Part shown: positions 1 through 8,255 of the stretch, one piece after another | How the letters are laid out: each line of letters starts with the position of its first letter | Position numbering within the stretch: position 1 is the first letter of the stretch | Assembly: GCA_035695715.1 (NCBI GenBank) | Contig: DASRRM010000092.1 | Location: 1 to 41,434, forward strand | DNA length: 41,434 nt | Direction: 5' to 3' | From: RYN-428 sp035695715 | Lineage (GTDB): Bacteria > Planctomycetota > Phycisphaerae > Tepidisphaerales > Tepidisphaeraceae | Position numbers and translations under genes: made by a program | Notes under the pieces: generated by a model | Database searches by the model: none | What the model saw: the letters and a program-made list of their open reading frames with translations, nothing else | Told to the model about the DNA's origin: nothing

Positions 1-1
1 C

Positions 2-1027
2 GCTCCTGCCTTTCTCCTCCGCGGCTCGGGCGGGACAATCGCCGCGTTCAGTGACGACGGTAAGATCCTATTGACCGCCGGCGGCGATTCTGTACGAATT
101 TGGAATGCTCATACGTTCAAACCGCTTGCCGATCCGATGCGCCACCTTGGAAGGATCGACATCGCGGCGCTCAGTTCAGACGGCCGTCGCGTCCTGACGG
201 CAGGTGCCGACGGTGCCCTGCGCGTTTGGGCCGCCGACAGGGGAAGGCAGCTTTGGGTCGGCAAACATGATGGACCCATCCTCTCCGCTGCGTTTAGTCG
301 CGACAGCACCTTTGTCGTCTCCGGAAGCAAGGACCGGACCGCTCAAATTTGGGAAGCAGCTACCGGCAAGAAACTGGCGACAATTCGCCGTGAAAACGAA
401 GTTGATCAGGTCATATTTAATCCTGCCGGCGATAAACTGATGACGCTATCAGCGTCCACGATTCGCATCTTCGACGTAAAAAGCGGCAAAGCAGAGAAGT
501 CACCCGAAAGGGTCGAAATCGGCGTTTGTTTTTACGCCACGTTTAGTCCCGACGGGAAGTATTTGATTTCAGCCGGCCAATCGTCAGCTCACGTCATTGA
601 TGTCGCCACAGGCACAGAAATCGCGACTGCGGACGTTTGGCCTCACGATTCACCCTGGAGCATTGTCGAAGCAGCATATGCGCCGAGTGGCGCTAAATTC
701 GCGACCGCTACCACAGGTTCAATCCAAATCTGGGACGCGGCGACCGGAAAGCCTGTGACAAACGCCTTACGCGGTGATGACCTCCGCTACTTCAATTCCG
801 TCGCCTTCAGTGCCAATGGCGATCGCCTTCTTGCTGCAGGGGGTACGCCCACTTCGAAAAAGCACGTTTGGATGGTTTGGGATGCAAGAAGCGCAAAACG
901 GCTGGAAGTTGTCCGCTACGAAAGTCCTGGCATGGCATCGGCATTAAGCCCGGAGGGCACACTCATAGCCGCCGGGGGCATAGAAGCCGACGATACGGCA
1001 GTGTGGAGACTTTCGCGGGACAATTGA
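2..1027 (+). CDS. WD40 beta-propeller protein, 5' end outside window
   Basis: The reading frame is open from the left edge, so the gene starts upstream and only the last 341 codons are visible. I do not accept the internal TTG at 71 as a start, because the WD40 sequence continues before it (GGTIAAFSDDGK). About seven to eight blades can be seen, each ending in the typical W/F-D pattern: VRIWNAHT, LRVWAAD, AQIWEAATGKK, IRIFDVKSGK, AHVIDVATG, IQIWDAATGKP and MVWDARSAK, with the A-F-S-x-D-G core before them. WD40 propellers are protein-interaction scaffolds; partner and localisation cannot be read from this fragment. It heads a same-strand run of exported repeat proteins, so it may also be exported, but that is inference. 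Confidence 0.85.
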   Translation, partial: APAFLLRGSGGTIAAFSDDGKILLTAGGDSVRIWNAHTFKPLADPMRHLGRIDIAALSSDGRRVLTAGADGALRVWAADRGRQLWVGKHDGPILSAAFSRDSTFVVSGSKDRTAQIWEAATGKKLATIRRENEVDQVIFNPAGDKLMTLSASTIRIFDVKSGKAEKSPERVEIGVCFYATFSPDGKYLISAGQSSAHVIDVATGTEIATADVWPHDSPWSIVEAAYAPSGAKFATATTGSIQIWDAATGKPVTNALRGDDLRYFNSVAFSANGDRLLAAGGTPTSKKHVWMVWDARSAKRLEVVRYESPGMASALSPEGTLIAAGGIEADDTAVWRLSRDN

Positions 1028-1120
1028 TTCGAGCGGAAGATAAGTAAGAGGAATACTATGTTACGGCGAAAGCGCATCGCTTGCAGCTTGGTCGTGGGGT
1101 GCCAAAGATAAAGGATCCCC

Positions 1121-1972
1121 ATGAACAACCGCTTATTAACGTTGATTCTGGCTTTGTTTCTTGTTGCGAATTTCCCGACAATATCGTTCGCCGCACAAGT
1201 CCCAGCATGGCTTGCGGCAATGAAAGTCAACGGTTCGGCTAGAGTAGCAACTGATGGCTCAGGAGGGGTTACCGGCGTTTGGTTCTTCGGGGACGTTGAT
1301 GAAGATCCCCTGACGGCTTCAACATTTGCGAAGTTAGCCGAGCTGCCGGAGCTCCGATTCCTCTCTTTGGCATTCTCAGACGGACAATTACCAGTCGGCG
1401 ATTTTCGCGCCTTCGTCAAGCGATCTAACATTGAGGTTCTTCAGTTCGAATGTGGCACAACGGTGACTAAAGAAATAATCGATGCAGTCTCGTACATGAC
1501 TGCCCTGAAAAAGCTTCGAATTATATCGTGTGTTGGCTTCGATTCTTCCGCTGCGGCCTCGCTCGACAAATTAAGCTCACTCGTTTCACTTTCAGCCCCG
1601 CATTGTCATTTGGATAACGCATTCGCACCGACGATCAGGAAGATGGGTCAGATTGAAGAGTTGTCGCTAAGCTATACCGAGATCGGCGACAGCGTCCTCG
1701 TAGCACTCGGAGAGAATCAGCATTTGCGAATCCTTCGTCTTGCAGGCACAAAAATTTCAGATGCCGGTTTATCTGCCCTGGGCCGTTGCAAGGGTCTGGA
1801 GGAACTTGATTTGACAAAGACGAATGTGTCCATAGAGGCGATACAACGGCTCTGCGACCTGGGCAGGATTCGAACGATCGTATTGTCTACGGACTACCTG
1901 TCGAAGAGTGCAGTGAAGGTGCTGGCAACAAAGTACCCCAAGATTTCCATTACGGTAGTTCCGGGAAGCTGA
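1121..1972 (+). CDS. Exported leucine-rich-repeat protein
   Basis: 283 residues. The first 25 or so residues form a Sec signal peptide (MNNRLLTLILALFLVANF, then an A-A cleavage area). The rest carries irregular leucine-rich repeats of about 23-24 residues, clearest at residues 180-250, with the pattern L-x-x-L-x-L-x-x-T-x-I-x-D (for example LRILRLAGTKISDAGLSAL and LEELDLTKTNVS). Such repeats are common in planctomycete exported proteins and usually mediate binding; there is no catalytic motif. It lies 93 bases after the WD40 gene and 23 bases before the next WD40 lipoprotein, so co-transcription is plausible. It resembles the LRR protein at 4486-5145 in general design. Function unknown. Confidence 0.8.
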   Translation: MNNRLLTLILALFLVANFPTISFAAQVPAWLAAMKVNGSARVATDGSGGVTGVWFFGDVDEDPLTASTFAKLAELPELRFLSLAFSDGQLPVGDFRAFVKRSNIEVLQFECGTTVTKEIIDAVSYMTALKKLRIISCVGFDSSAAASLDKLSSLVSLSAPHCHLDNAFAPTIRKMGQIEELSLSYTEIGDSVLVALGENQHLRILRLAGTKISDAGLSALGRCKGLEELDLTKTNVSIEAIQRLCDLGRIRTIVLSTDYLSKSAVKVLATKYPKISITVVPGS

Positions 1973-1995
1973 TCCTTTGACGATAGGACAATCCG

Positions 1996-3156
1996 ATGCA
2001 GAAAATCGCATCAGTTCCGCTAGTTCTGCTTTTGATCCTGTCCGGCGGATGCGGTCCTCGCGCCGACGACGGCCCGAAATGCCCTCCTGTTAACCGCGCT
2101 CAGAAAGATGGGATCTTCATTTGGGGCGGCAACTGGGTTAATTGCTTGACGGTTTCCACCGACGGGCGTCTTTTGGCAGCTGGCATGGCGGATGACAGCG
2201 TACGCCTTTGGAACATTGTAACGGGGAAACCCCGTGACAGAATCGGAACAGTCAGGGAGGAGAGGCTGGGGACGTATGGGCGGCTTGGCGTGCATGCCGT
2301 CGCATTCTCGCCGGATGGCTCGATTATAGCGATAGGTCACGAACTTGGAACAGTTTCGCTCCATCACGCCGTCGACGGCGCTCAATTCAGCGTTCTGCAG
2401 CCCCGACCGCACGGTTCGATTAAGAGTCTTGCGTTCTCCGCGGACGGTAAATTGTTTGCGGTCGCAGCCCTTGCAATTGGGGAAGACGGAAGCACCCAAA
2501 ACATTCTTCAGATTTATGATTGTGGAAATATGGAGATGCTGCGCGAGATTCTCCTCAATGACGCGGCAAAGCGTCCCGACCTTCGTGAAACTAAAATCTG
2601 CCTTGGGATTTCAGGCGATGGGAAGAGGGTCGCCGCAATTGACAGTGATAAGTTCGTCACCGTATGGGATACACACATCGGCAAGAAACTCTATGGGGCA
2701 CGATTGCGATCGCAGCCTGCCAGCATCGTCGTTTCTCATGATGGAAACATAATTGCCTGGTGCGACGAGTCCGGCACGGTTTGCATGCTTACATTGTCAA
2801 ATGGGAAAGCTGAGATTCTTGACGAAAATGCTGGGAGCAACCCCGCTCTGCGCTTTCTCGCGCATGACTCGGTTCTCGCGGCTTGGGGCGGTGAGACTGA
2901 GAATATTTACAAAGAATGGGATTGCGCTTCGGCAGCATCGGGCAAATCGCTCAAACCCCGATTTTCCTTGCCTTCAAACAGGGTTGAATCGGATCCATTG
3001 CAGTGGCATTGGGGCTTCTCATCGCGCGCTTTGGCCGAAGATCGAAACGGCGTGCTACTCGGCGTCCTTGTGGCAGTGAAGAATGGCGAAGAGGGCTCCA
3101 TGATACAAGCCTGGTCTCCGACAACTGGCACCCGGAAAGAGTGGCCGCATTGGTAG
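1996..3156 (+). CDS. WD40 beta-propeller lipoprotein
   Basis: 386 residues. The N-terminus is a lipoprotein signal with lipobox LSGGC at about residues 15-19, so the mature protein should be lipid-anchored at Cys19. WD40-type blades follow: VRLWNIVTGK near 70, AFSPDGSIIAIG near 100, LAFSADGKLFAVA near 145, LQIYDCG near 175, VTVWDTHIGKK near 225, then more divergent blades ending with IQAWSPTTGTRKEW at the C-terminus. The start at 1996 is chosen because it gives the complete signal peptide. It follows the LRR gene by 23 bases. Likely an envelope scaffold or sensor; no enzyme motif was seen. Confidence 0.82.
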   Translation: MQKIASVPLVLLLILSGGCGPRADDGPKCPPVNRAQKDGIFIWGGNWVNCLTVSTDGRLLAAGMADDSVRLWNIVTGKPRDRIGTVREERLGTYGRLGVHAVAFSPDGSIIAIGHELGTVSLHHAVDGAQFSVLQPRPHGSIKSLAFSADGKLFAVAALAIGEDGSTQNILQIYDCGNMEMLREILLNDAAKRPDLRETKICLGISGDGKRVAAIDSDKFVTVWDTHIGKKLYGARLRSQPASIVVSHDGNIIAWCDESGTVCMLTLSNGKAEILDENAGSNPALRFLAHDSVLAAWGGETENIYKEWDCASAASGKSLKPRFSLPSNRVESDPLQWHWGFSSRALAEDRNGVLLGVLVAVKNGEEGSMIQAWSPTTGTRKEWPHW

Positions 3157-3215
3157 GCTGTGTTACCATGGTCGACCCCACAAAGCCGTCGCGATATATG
3201 AAAGGTCGATTTGTC

Positions 3216-3317
3216 ATGAGAATACTTTCAGCCGTACTTCTACTTTTTCTACCTGGATGCGCGAAAGTATTGGATCGATCAGCGCCTGATATAGCTACGG
3301 ATCTGCTGATTGACTGA
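3216..3317 (+). CDS. Very short putative lipoprotein
   Basis: A 33-residue frame begins MRILSAVLLLFLPGCAKVL and ends IATDLLID. The first 15 residues look like a full lipoprotein signal with lipobox LPGC, which is hard to explain by chance in a non-coding stretch. An in-frame ATG at 3198 would add six residues (MKGRFV). The mature part is only about 19 residues, so this is either a genuine micro-lipoprotein or the 5' remnant of a longer lipoprotein whose body was lost. It lies between two lipoprotein genes on the same strand. Moderate to low confidence. Confidence 0.4.
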   Translation: MRILSAVLLLFLPGCAKVLDRSAPDIATDLLID

Positions 3318-3421
3318 TCGACAACGTAGCGTTAAGTGGCGAGTGTCGTCATTTGCTTCCGGCGAGTTTGTTTTCGGAGTTAGCGGTGATCGAGCTACAC
3401 GGACGATATTTCGCTGATTTC

Positions 3422-4414
3422 ATGTTTAGGCGTATTCTTTTAATAACAGCAATGTCCTCTTCTCTCTGTGTTTCTTGTGTCGGACACAAGGATACGATGT
3501 ACGCATTTGACAGATGCACCGTATCCTCGGACGGATCGAAAGTTGTTTTCGGCAGAATGTCCGGGATCGCGTTCGCTCCGGGCGTGGACGCAAACCTTTG
3601 GGCTTACGATAATAATCGACGGACCCTGAACCGTTTGACTTCCGGGCCCACATTCAAATACTCGCCATCATTTTCTCCGGACGGTCGAACGATTGCCTAT
3701 GTTGATTCGGCCGACGACGAAGGCGGGCATATTTACCTCATGGCAGCCGACGGCCAAAAGCCCAGGCAGATGACCTTTGGGGAGCGCGTTGAGCGCACGC
3801 CCTCCTTTTCCGCGGATGGCAAGAAAATCGTATTCGCTGGTGCGTCGGTCCATAAGCGATATAGCATTCCTTCGCTCAAGCTCGGCGAAATGCGTTTGTA
3901 TGACTGGGATATTTGGATTATGAACTCGGATGGGTCTTCTCCACGGCAACTGACCTTTCAACAATATTACAGCGTCGATGCGCCTTATTTCGATTCAAGC
4001 GGCGCCCATATTATTTTCGGGGCGGACGTCAGCAGCGGCTCGGGCGATACGTTTAAATCACAACATGTGTTAATGACACTCGGGATATCAGAAAACGGGC
4101 TGGCAGGCGACGTCAAACGTGTGGCTGTCCCGTCGAGCTCCCGGAGTGTATACGATGGTCAACCGTGTTTTTCTCCAAATGGTTTGGAGATCGCCTTCGT
4201 CTCCGCCCGCGATGGCCAATCCGTTCCGTACACATACGACATCTGGATCGCTTCCGGTGCCGGTAGCAGGCCATGGCAGGTAACCCACGATCAATCCCGC
4301 GATCTTGACCCCATTTTCTCACCCGACGGAGAGTGGATCTATTACTGGATTCCAACAGGCGGTTTGTGGCGGGTGCGAACAGATGGACAAAATCGATCGA
4401 TGTTGGCGCAATAG
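3422..4414 (+). CDS. TolB-like (PD40) beta-propeller protein, probably exported
   Basis: 330 residues from the ATG at 3422; the frame is open further upstream, but only this start puts a hydrophobic export signal at the N-terminus (MFRRILLITAMSSSLCVSC). A Cys at residue 19 could be a lipidation site, although the lipobox is weak. PD40-type repeats are clear: FSPDGRTIAYVDS, FSADGKKIVFAG, FDSSGAHIIFGAD, FSPNGLEIAFVSA and FSPDGEWIYYW, separated by blade strands such as DIWIMNSDGSSPRQLTF. TolB-like propellers work in the periplasm as binding modules. It belongs to the same-strand block of exported propeller and LRR genes. No catalytic domain is fused. Confidence 0.8.
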   Translation: MFRRILLITAMSSSLCVSCVGHKDTMYAFDRCTVSSDGSKVVFGRMSGIAFAPGVDANLWAYDNNRRTLNRLTSGPTFKYSPSFSPDGRTIAYVDSADDEGGHIYLMAADGQKPRQMTFGERVERTPSFSADGKKIVFAGASVHKRYSIPSLKLGEMRLYDWDIWIMNSDGSSPRQLTFQQYYSVDAPYFDSSGAHIIFGADVSSGSGDTFKSQHVLMTLGISENGLAGDVKRVAVPSSSRSVYDGQPCFSPNGLEIAFVSARDGQSVPYTYDIWIASGAGSRPWQVTHDQSRDLDPIFSPDGEWIYYWIPTGGLWRVRTDGQNRSMLAQ

Positions 4415-4485
4415 GACATCTCTTCTAAGTTATTGCAGGCAAGTGACCTGCTTGGGTGATTTGTGGATTTTTTAGGTAACGACCG

Positions 4486-5145
4486 ATGTCCACTTTGTGT
4501 TATCTGAGAATAGTGCTATGCGCGATTATTTCCTCACAAATATTTCTCTTGTGCGGATCGTGCACACCTTCCCAGCCCGCTCCCTCTCTCGCCCCGCACG
4601 AGTCCATTCCTCTGTCGGAGTCCCTTCTACATGCTTATTCTACGGAAGAGGTAAATACGATGTTGGGGGCGCCAGATACCAGCGGGAATCTGGTTTTCGT
4701 GAATGGATCGTTTGACCACGTCGACTGGGATGAAGTGCATGCCGCTCCTGCCTCAATCAAAAGGGTGACCTTCAAATCCTCGATTTTGAATGCAGATATC
4801 GCGGCCTGGCTGGATAAGCAGGAATCCGTGGAGAGGATATCGATTGTTGGATGCACTCATTTCGATCGAATCCTGCGGTCGCCGATCCTTCAGGCGAGGG
4901 TCGTCGGCCTTTCACTCTTCGACCTGTGCTTAAATGAAGATGATGTGCGCCTGATCGAAAAATTTTCCCAACTTTCGGGGCTTGGATTGGAAGGATCGCA
5001 CATCTCAGACCAGGAAGTAATCGATATCGCCGCTATGAAATCCTTGAGAATGCTCGGAATTCATGACACCCTGGTAAGTCGGGAGGCAGTTCTCAAAATA
5101 AGAGAGGCCCATCCGACGTTGATCCTGGACACGGATGTCTATTGA
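4486..5145 (+). CDS. Exported leucine-rich-repeat protein (lipoprotein-like)
   Basis: 219 residues. The N-terminus is strongly hydrophobic (MSTLCYLRIVLCAIISSQIF) and followed by LLCGSC and a Pro/Ser-rich linker, as in lipoproteins whose Cys becomes the mature N-terminus. The C-terminal half contains LRR-like units: VVGLSLFDLCLNEDDVRLI, LSGLGLEGSHISDQEVIDI and LRMLGIHDTLVSREAVLKI, ending with a HPTLILD cap similar to the KYPKISITV cap of the protein at 1121-1972. The two are likely distant members of one family. Last gene of the low-GC exported-protein block. Role unknown. Confidence 0.75.
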   Translation: MSTLCYLRIVLCAIISSQIFLLCGSCTPSQPAPSLAPHESIPLSESLLHAYSTEEVNTMLGAPDTSGNLVFVNGSFDHVDWDEVHAAPASIKRVTFKSSILNADIAAWLDKQESVERISIVGCTHFDRILRSPILQARVVGLSLFDLCLNEDDVRLIEKFSQLSGLGLEGSHISDQEVIDIAAMKSLRMLGIHDTLVSREAVLKIREAHPTLILDTDVY

Positions 5146-5171
5146 GCGTCAAGGAACGAAAAGGACAAGGA

Positions 5172-5340
5172 ATCGACGGGGTGTGGCCGTCTTTTTTGGC
5201 ACCGTCGTGACACGCGTGACACGGCCGTCTCGGCCGTCTCGGCCGTGCCTCATGCTTTCGGCATAAATAGCACCAAGCACGGGCGGGACGCCCGTGTCAC
5301 GAATGACCGTGCCAAAAAAGACGGCCACACCCAATCGACG
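5172..5340. repeat. Long inverted repeat with GC-rich palindromic cores
   Basis: The 280-base gap 5146-5425 is dominated by this element. The arms near 5180-5206 and 5305-5331 match as GTGTGGCCGTCTTTTTTGGC and its reverse complement. Inside lie CGTGACACG motifs, a CGGCCGTCTCGGCCG stretch near 5222-5245, and CACGGGCG-GGA-CGCCCGTG at 5278-5296 followed by TCACG. The same two cores reappear at the outer ends of the nest at 15861-16236, so this is a dispersed element, not a simple terminator. It lies beyond the stop of the LRR gene and beyond the stop of the convergent gene at 5426-6445. Confidence 0.85.
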
Positions 5341-5425
5341 AGAATTTCACCCGATTCCTTCGTCCCCTTCGTTTTCCTTCGCGCCTTCGTGTCAAATCCC
5401 CATGCCGTTGCTCACCACGACCGCC

Positions 5426-6445
5426 TCATCGCGAAAACTTCGCGCCGATCTTTACATCATCCCCGCCCTGGATCGTCACATCCTTCAACTTCAACTGGCC
5501 CGTGGGGAAGCTGAACACCGGCCGGCTCTTTCCCTCGTACTTGGCCAGGCCGGGGCGGATCAGGCCGGAGATCAGCGGCCCCAGCGCCTCATCCCCTTCG
5601 CATTTCAAATGCGAGAGCCTGGCGTACATGTCGTTGTCGATCTCGACGTGGGCCTCGAAGCGCATCCCCGCCGGAACAAATGCCACCACCGTGGAAAGAT
5701 GCAGATCGACGTCGATCGAGCGGTTGTTGACGGCAGTCAATTTCAACGTCGCCTTTTTCACCTTGACGCCATACTTCTTTCCCGCCAGCGTCAGGTCCTG
5801 CACGAGCATTTTTTCCATGTCGGCATTGGTCGCCTCGAACTGGAAGGATGCCTCAGTGGCATCGGCCAGCATCATCATTGGCCGGCCATGCTCGTCATGC
5901 TCTATGTCGAGCCGGGCGTCGGTGGCGGCGATGTGCACGCTCATCTTGGCCTTGTCGGTAATGAGCGGCTGGGCGTCAAGATCGAACTGGCGGACGGCCA
6001 CACGCCCTTCAACCTTGCCGCTGGGCTTGAGCGGCGGATCGTTGTTCTCCGCCTCGCGCTTGGTGTCGACAATTCCGCCGCTGAGTTGGATGAGCAGCGA
6101 GCCAAGAGCCGGATATCTTCCGCCTTCGGTTTGAATGATGTCGCCACCCTCGGGAAAGCGGAGATGGGCTTTCCATGCCTGGGTGAGCGAATGATTGAAT
6201 TGCTCGCGGGTGGCGGGCAGCGCGCCTTCGGCAAGGGGGAAGACAAAAGCGCCCTTGGCGTCGAACCAGGGCTTGGGCCGATGCGCCGCGCCCATCGCCA
6301 CGTGCGGCCTGCCATCTCCCGCCCCCCAGAAAAACGCGCCAATCGCCAGCACGCCGATGATCTGTCGTCGGCTGATGCGGCGCAGCAACCCCAATGCACG
6401 GCCAGTCCGCGAGAGCAATGCGATAAACGGTTTTGTCCCCGTCAT
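5426..6445 (-). CDS. Membrane-anchored protein of unknown function
   Basis: 339 residues from the ATG at 6445, which has GGAG seven bases upstream; a longer frame to 6550 would run into a palindromic repeat and is rejected. One hydrophobic helix (IIGVLAIGAFFWGAG) lies near residues 29-43, preceded by basic residues (RRISRRQ), so the rest is probably outside the cytoplasm. The C-terminal two thirds is soluble and rich in alternating beta-strand patterns (KYGVKVKKATLKLTAVNNR, FEAHVEIDNDMYARLSHL), reminiscent of DUF2993/LmeA-like or other lipid-binding folds, ending VTIQGGDDVKIGAKFSR. The family assignment is tentative. It is monocistronic, with repeats on both sides. Confidence 0.7.
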   Translation of the reverse strand: MTGTKPFIALLSRTGRALGLLRRISRRQIIGVLAIGAFFWGAGDGRPHVAMGAAHRPKPWFDAKGAFVFPLAEGALPATREQFNHSLTQAWKAHLRFPEGGDIIQTEGGRYPALGSLLIQLSGGIVDTKREAENNDPPLKPSGKVEGRVAVRQFDLDAQPLITDKAKMSVHIAATDARLDIEHDEHGRPMMMLADATEASFQFEATNADMEKMLVQDLTLAGKKYGVKVKKATLKLTAVNNRSIDVDLHLSTVVAFVPAGMRFEAHVEIDNDMYARLSHLKCEGDEALGPLISGLIRPGLAKYEGKSRPVFSFPTGQLKLKDVTIQGGDDVKIGAKFSR

Positions 6446-6530
6446 AAAAATGCTCCGAAGCCCGCCTCCCACCATCAGGCACATTATAATAGCATCAAGT
6501 CCACTGGAAAGGCGACAAGCGATCGTTGTA

Positions 6531-6633
6531 CACAGGAAGGAGCCGCCCACGGAGGGTACTCCCGAAGTAAGCGGATTCCGGGCAATCCGCTTACTTCGGG
6601 AGTACCCTTCGTGCGCGGCTCCTTTCCGCTGTG
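6531..6633. repeat. Near-perfect long inverted repeat upstream of the anchored protein gene
   Basis: Two arms of about 45 bases (6531-6577 and 6584-6633) are reverse complements, meeting at a six-base loop. The core is GGGTACTCCCGAAGTAAGCG with AGGAGCCG further out. A single arm of the same family is at 32567-32604. It lies 86 bases upstream of the start at 6445, so it could influence that gene's transcription, but there is no T-run to call a terminator. Confidence 0.88.
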
Positions 6634-6672
6634 AGTATCGCGACCTGTGTGGTTCCTAATCCCTACTTCCTT

Positions 6673-6823
6673 GAAGTTTTTCAAGTTGATGAAGCGTGCG
6701 CATCGTCATCCTGAGCTGAGGTACTCCGAAGGATCTGGCTCGCCTTCGCGTACCGGCAAGATCCTTCGGAGTACCTCAGGATGACGGTCATGCAGACGCG
6801 CCACCAACGTGAAAAGTGCTATA
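6673..6823. repeat. Palindromic element P1, copy 1 (simple form)
   Basis: Inverted arms 6704-6736 and 6759-6786 carry CGTCATCCTGAG and GGTACTCCGAAGGATCT; weaker outer arms extend the symmetry to TTTTTCAAGTTG on the left and AACGTGAAAAGTGCTATA on the right. The same ends and core occur near 16.1, 20.4, 28.8 and 34.8 kb. This copy lacks the GTAGGG hairpin insert seen in the composite copies, so it may represent the uninterrupted element. It sits in the gap 6446-6899 together with the preceding inverted repeat; nothing else is visible there. Confidence 0.9.
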
Positions 6824-6899
6824 AGTAGTTCCTGGTTCATTCGTCATTCACCCCCGCAAATGTATTCCCCATCCGCACCTTTGCCTATAATCCGCCCCC

Positions 6900-8189
6900 A
6901 TGGCGATTCGTTCCGGAGGAGTTTCGGCTGTCAGCACCCTGGTGCTTTCAACCCTTTTGCACGCCTTTACCCACGCTTTCGCGGCGATGCTCGTGCCGCT
7001 GTATCTGCTGATGCAGGCTGATCTTCACCTTCATGGCGTTCAGCCGGCGGCAATCATCGTCACCGTTTATGGCACCGTGTACATGATCCTAAGCTACCCG
7101 GCGGGCGTGATGGCCGACCGCGTCAGCCGAAAACGCATGCTGGGGGTGGGATTGGTGCTGAACGCGGTGGCAATCGCCCTGATGGGATTGACGCGAAGTT
7201 ATGAGGTGCTGATCGCGCTGGCGGTGTTGGCGGGAATTGCCGGAACGGTTTTTCATCCCGCGGCCAACGCGCTGGTGCCGGAACATTTTCCCAAATCGCC
7301 GGGCATGGCGATCGGGCTGCTGGGGATCGGCTCGGGGCTGGGATTCTTCGCCGGGCCGCAATATGCCGGTTGGCGCGCCGAGTCGGCTCATTGGCACTGG
7401 CAATCGGTGGCCAACTGGCAAAGGCCATGCCTCGAGCTGGGGGCGGCGGGATTGGTGGCCGGGATTCTCTTCCTGATATTCGCCAAAGAAGCCAGGCCGA
7501 AGGCTGATCGCGGCGGCTCGGTAAGAATCGATCCGCCGGCTCTTGGCAAAAAGTTGCGGTGGGGTGTGGTGGCGACGGCGGCGGTGCTGGGCTGCCGCGA
7601 TTTTGCCGGCGTGGCCTGCCTGACCCTCGCCAGCATCTACTTGCAAAAAGCCATGAAGCTCGATGCCAAGGAAACCGGGCTGATTATCGGCACCATGATG
7701 CTGACTGGCGTTGTCGTCAATCCGCTGGCGGTGTGGCTCAGCCCGGGCCGGCGGCGCTTGCCGGGCCTGGCGATTGTTTTGGTGATCGCCGGCGGCACGA
7801 TTGCCACGGTCCCGTTCGTGGCAAATCGCTTCGAGCTGCTTATTGTGCTCTGCGTGTTTCAGGCATTGCAGCTTGGGAGCTATGCGATGAGTGATGCCGG
7901 GATGCTCGAGCGCGTGCCGGCCAATGTGCGCGGGCGGGTGGTGGGATTGTTCCTGTCAATCGCCGGCACATTCGCGGCACTCAGCCCGTGGGTCATGGGA
8001 TTCTGGGTCGACACGATGGGCGACCGCGCCCACGAGCGGCTGTCGTATCTCGGGCCGTTTGGGTTGCTCGGCGCTATGATGGTAATTGCGGCTTTTTCCA
8101 CGCCGATCATCGCGAAGCTCGGCGCGCCAGATGAAAAAGCGATCTCGCCGCTGAGCGAAATCATGCCGGCGACGCTGGAGATCGTCTGA
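6900..8189 (+). CDS. Major facilitator superfamily transporter
   Basis: 429 residues with about 11-12 hydrophobic segments and short loops. The loop motif DRVSRKRMLGVG near residue 74-85 is the classic MFS signature between helices 2 and 3. FHPAANALVPEHFP near residues 117-130 and the following helix resemble the fosmidomycin-resistance-like (Fsr) branch of the superfamily. It should be an inner-membrane secondary transporter; the substrate cannot be inferred. The ATG at 6900 begins just before the first helix. The next gene, an epimerase, starts 66 bases later on the same strand, so they may be co-transcribed without being functionally linked. Confidence 0.88.
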   Translation: MAIRSGGVSAVSTLVLSTLLHAFTHAFAAMLVPLYLLMQADLHLHGVQPAAIIVTVYGTVYMILSYPAGVMADRVSRKRMLGVGLVLNAVAIALMGLTRSYEVLIALAVLAGIAGTVFHPAANALVPEHFPKSPGMAIGLLGIGSGLGFFAGPQYAGWRAESAHWHWQSVANWQRPCLELGAAGLVAGILFLIFAKEARPKADRGGSVRIDPPALGKKLRWGVVATAAVLGCRDFAGVACLTLASIYLQKAMKLDAKETGLIIGTMMLTGVVVNPLAVWLSPGRRRLPGLAIVLVIAGGTIATVPFVANRFELLIVLCVFQALQLGSYAMSDAGMLERVPANVRGRVVGLFLSIAGTFAALSPWVMGFWVDTMGDRAHERLSYLGPFGLLGAMMVIAAFSTPIIAKLGAPDEKAISPLSEIMPATLEIV

Positions 8190-8255
8190 CTGAACGACAA
8201 CCTGCCGTACCTTCGACTTGACCCCCAACTCCATGCTCCTAGACTCTCGGTCACA

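Noticed and set aside
5294..6634. 446-codon open frame on the plus strand
   Set aside because: It lies opposite the anchored-protein gene, has no domain, is His/Arg/Gln-rich as expected for the complement of a GC-rich gene, and runs through two repeats.
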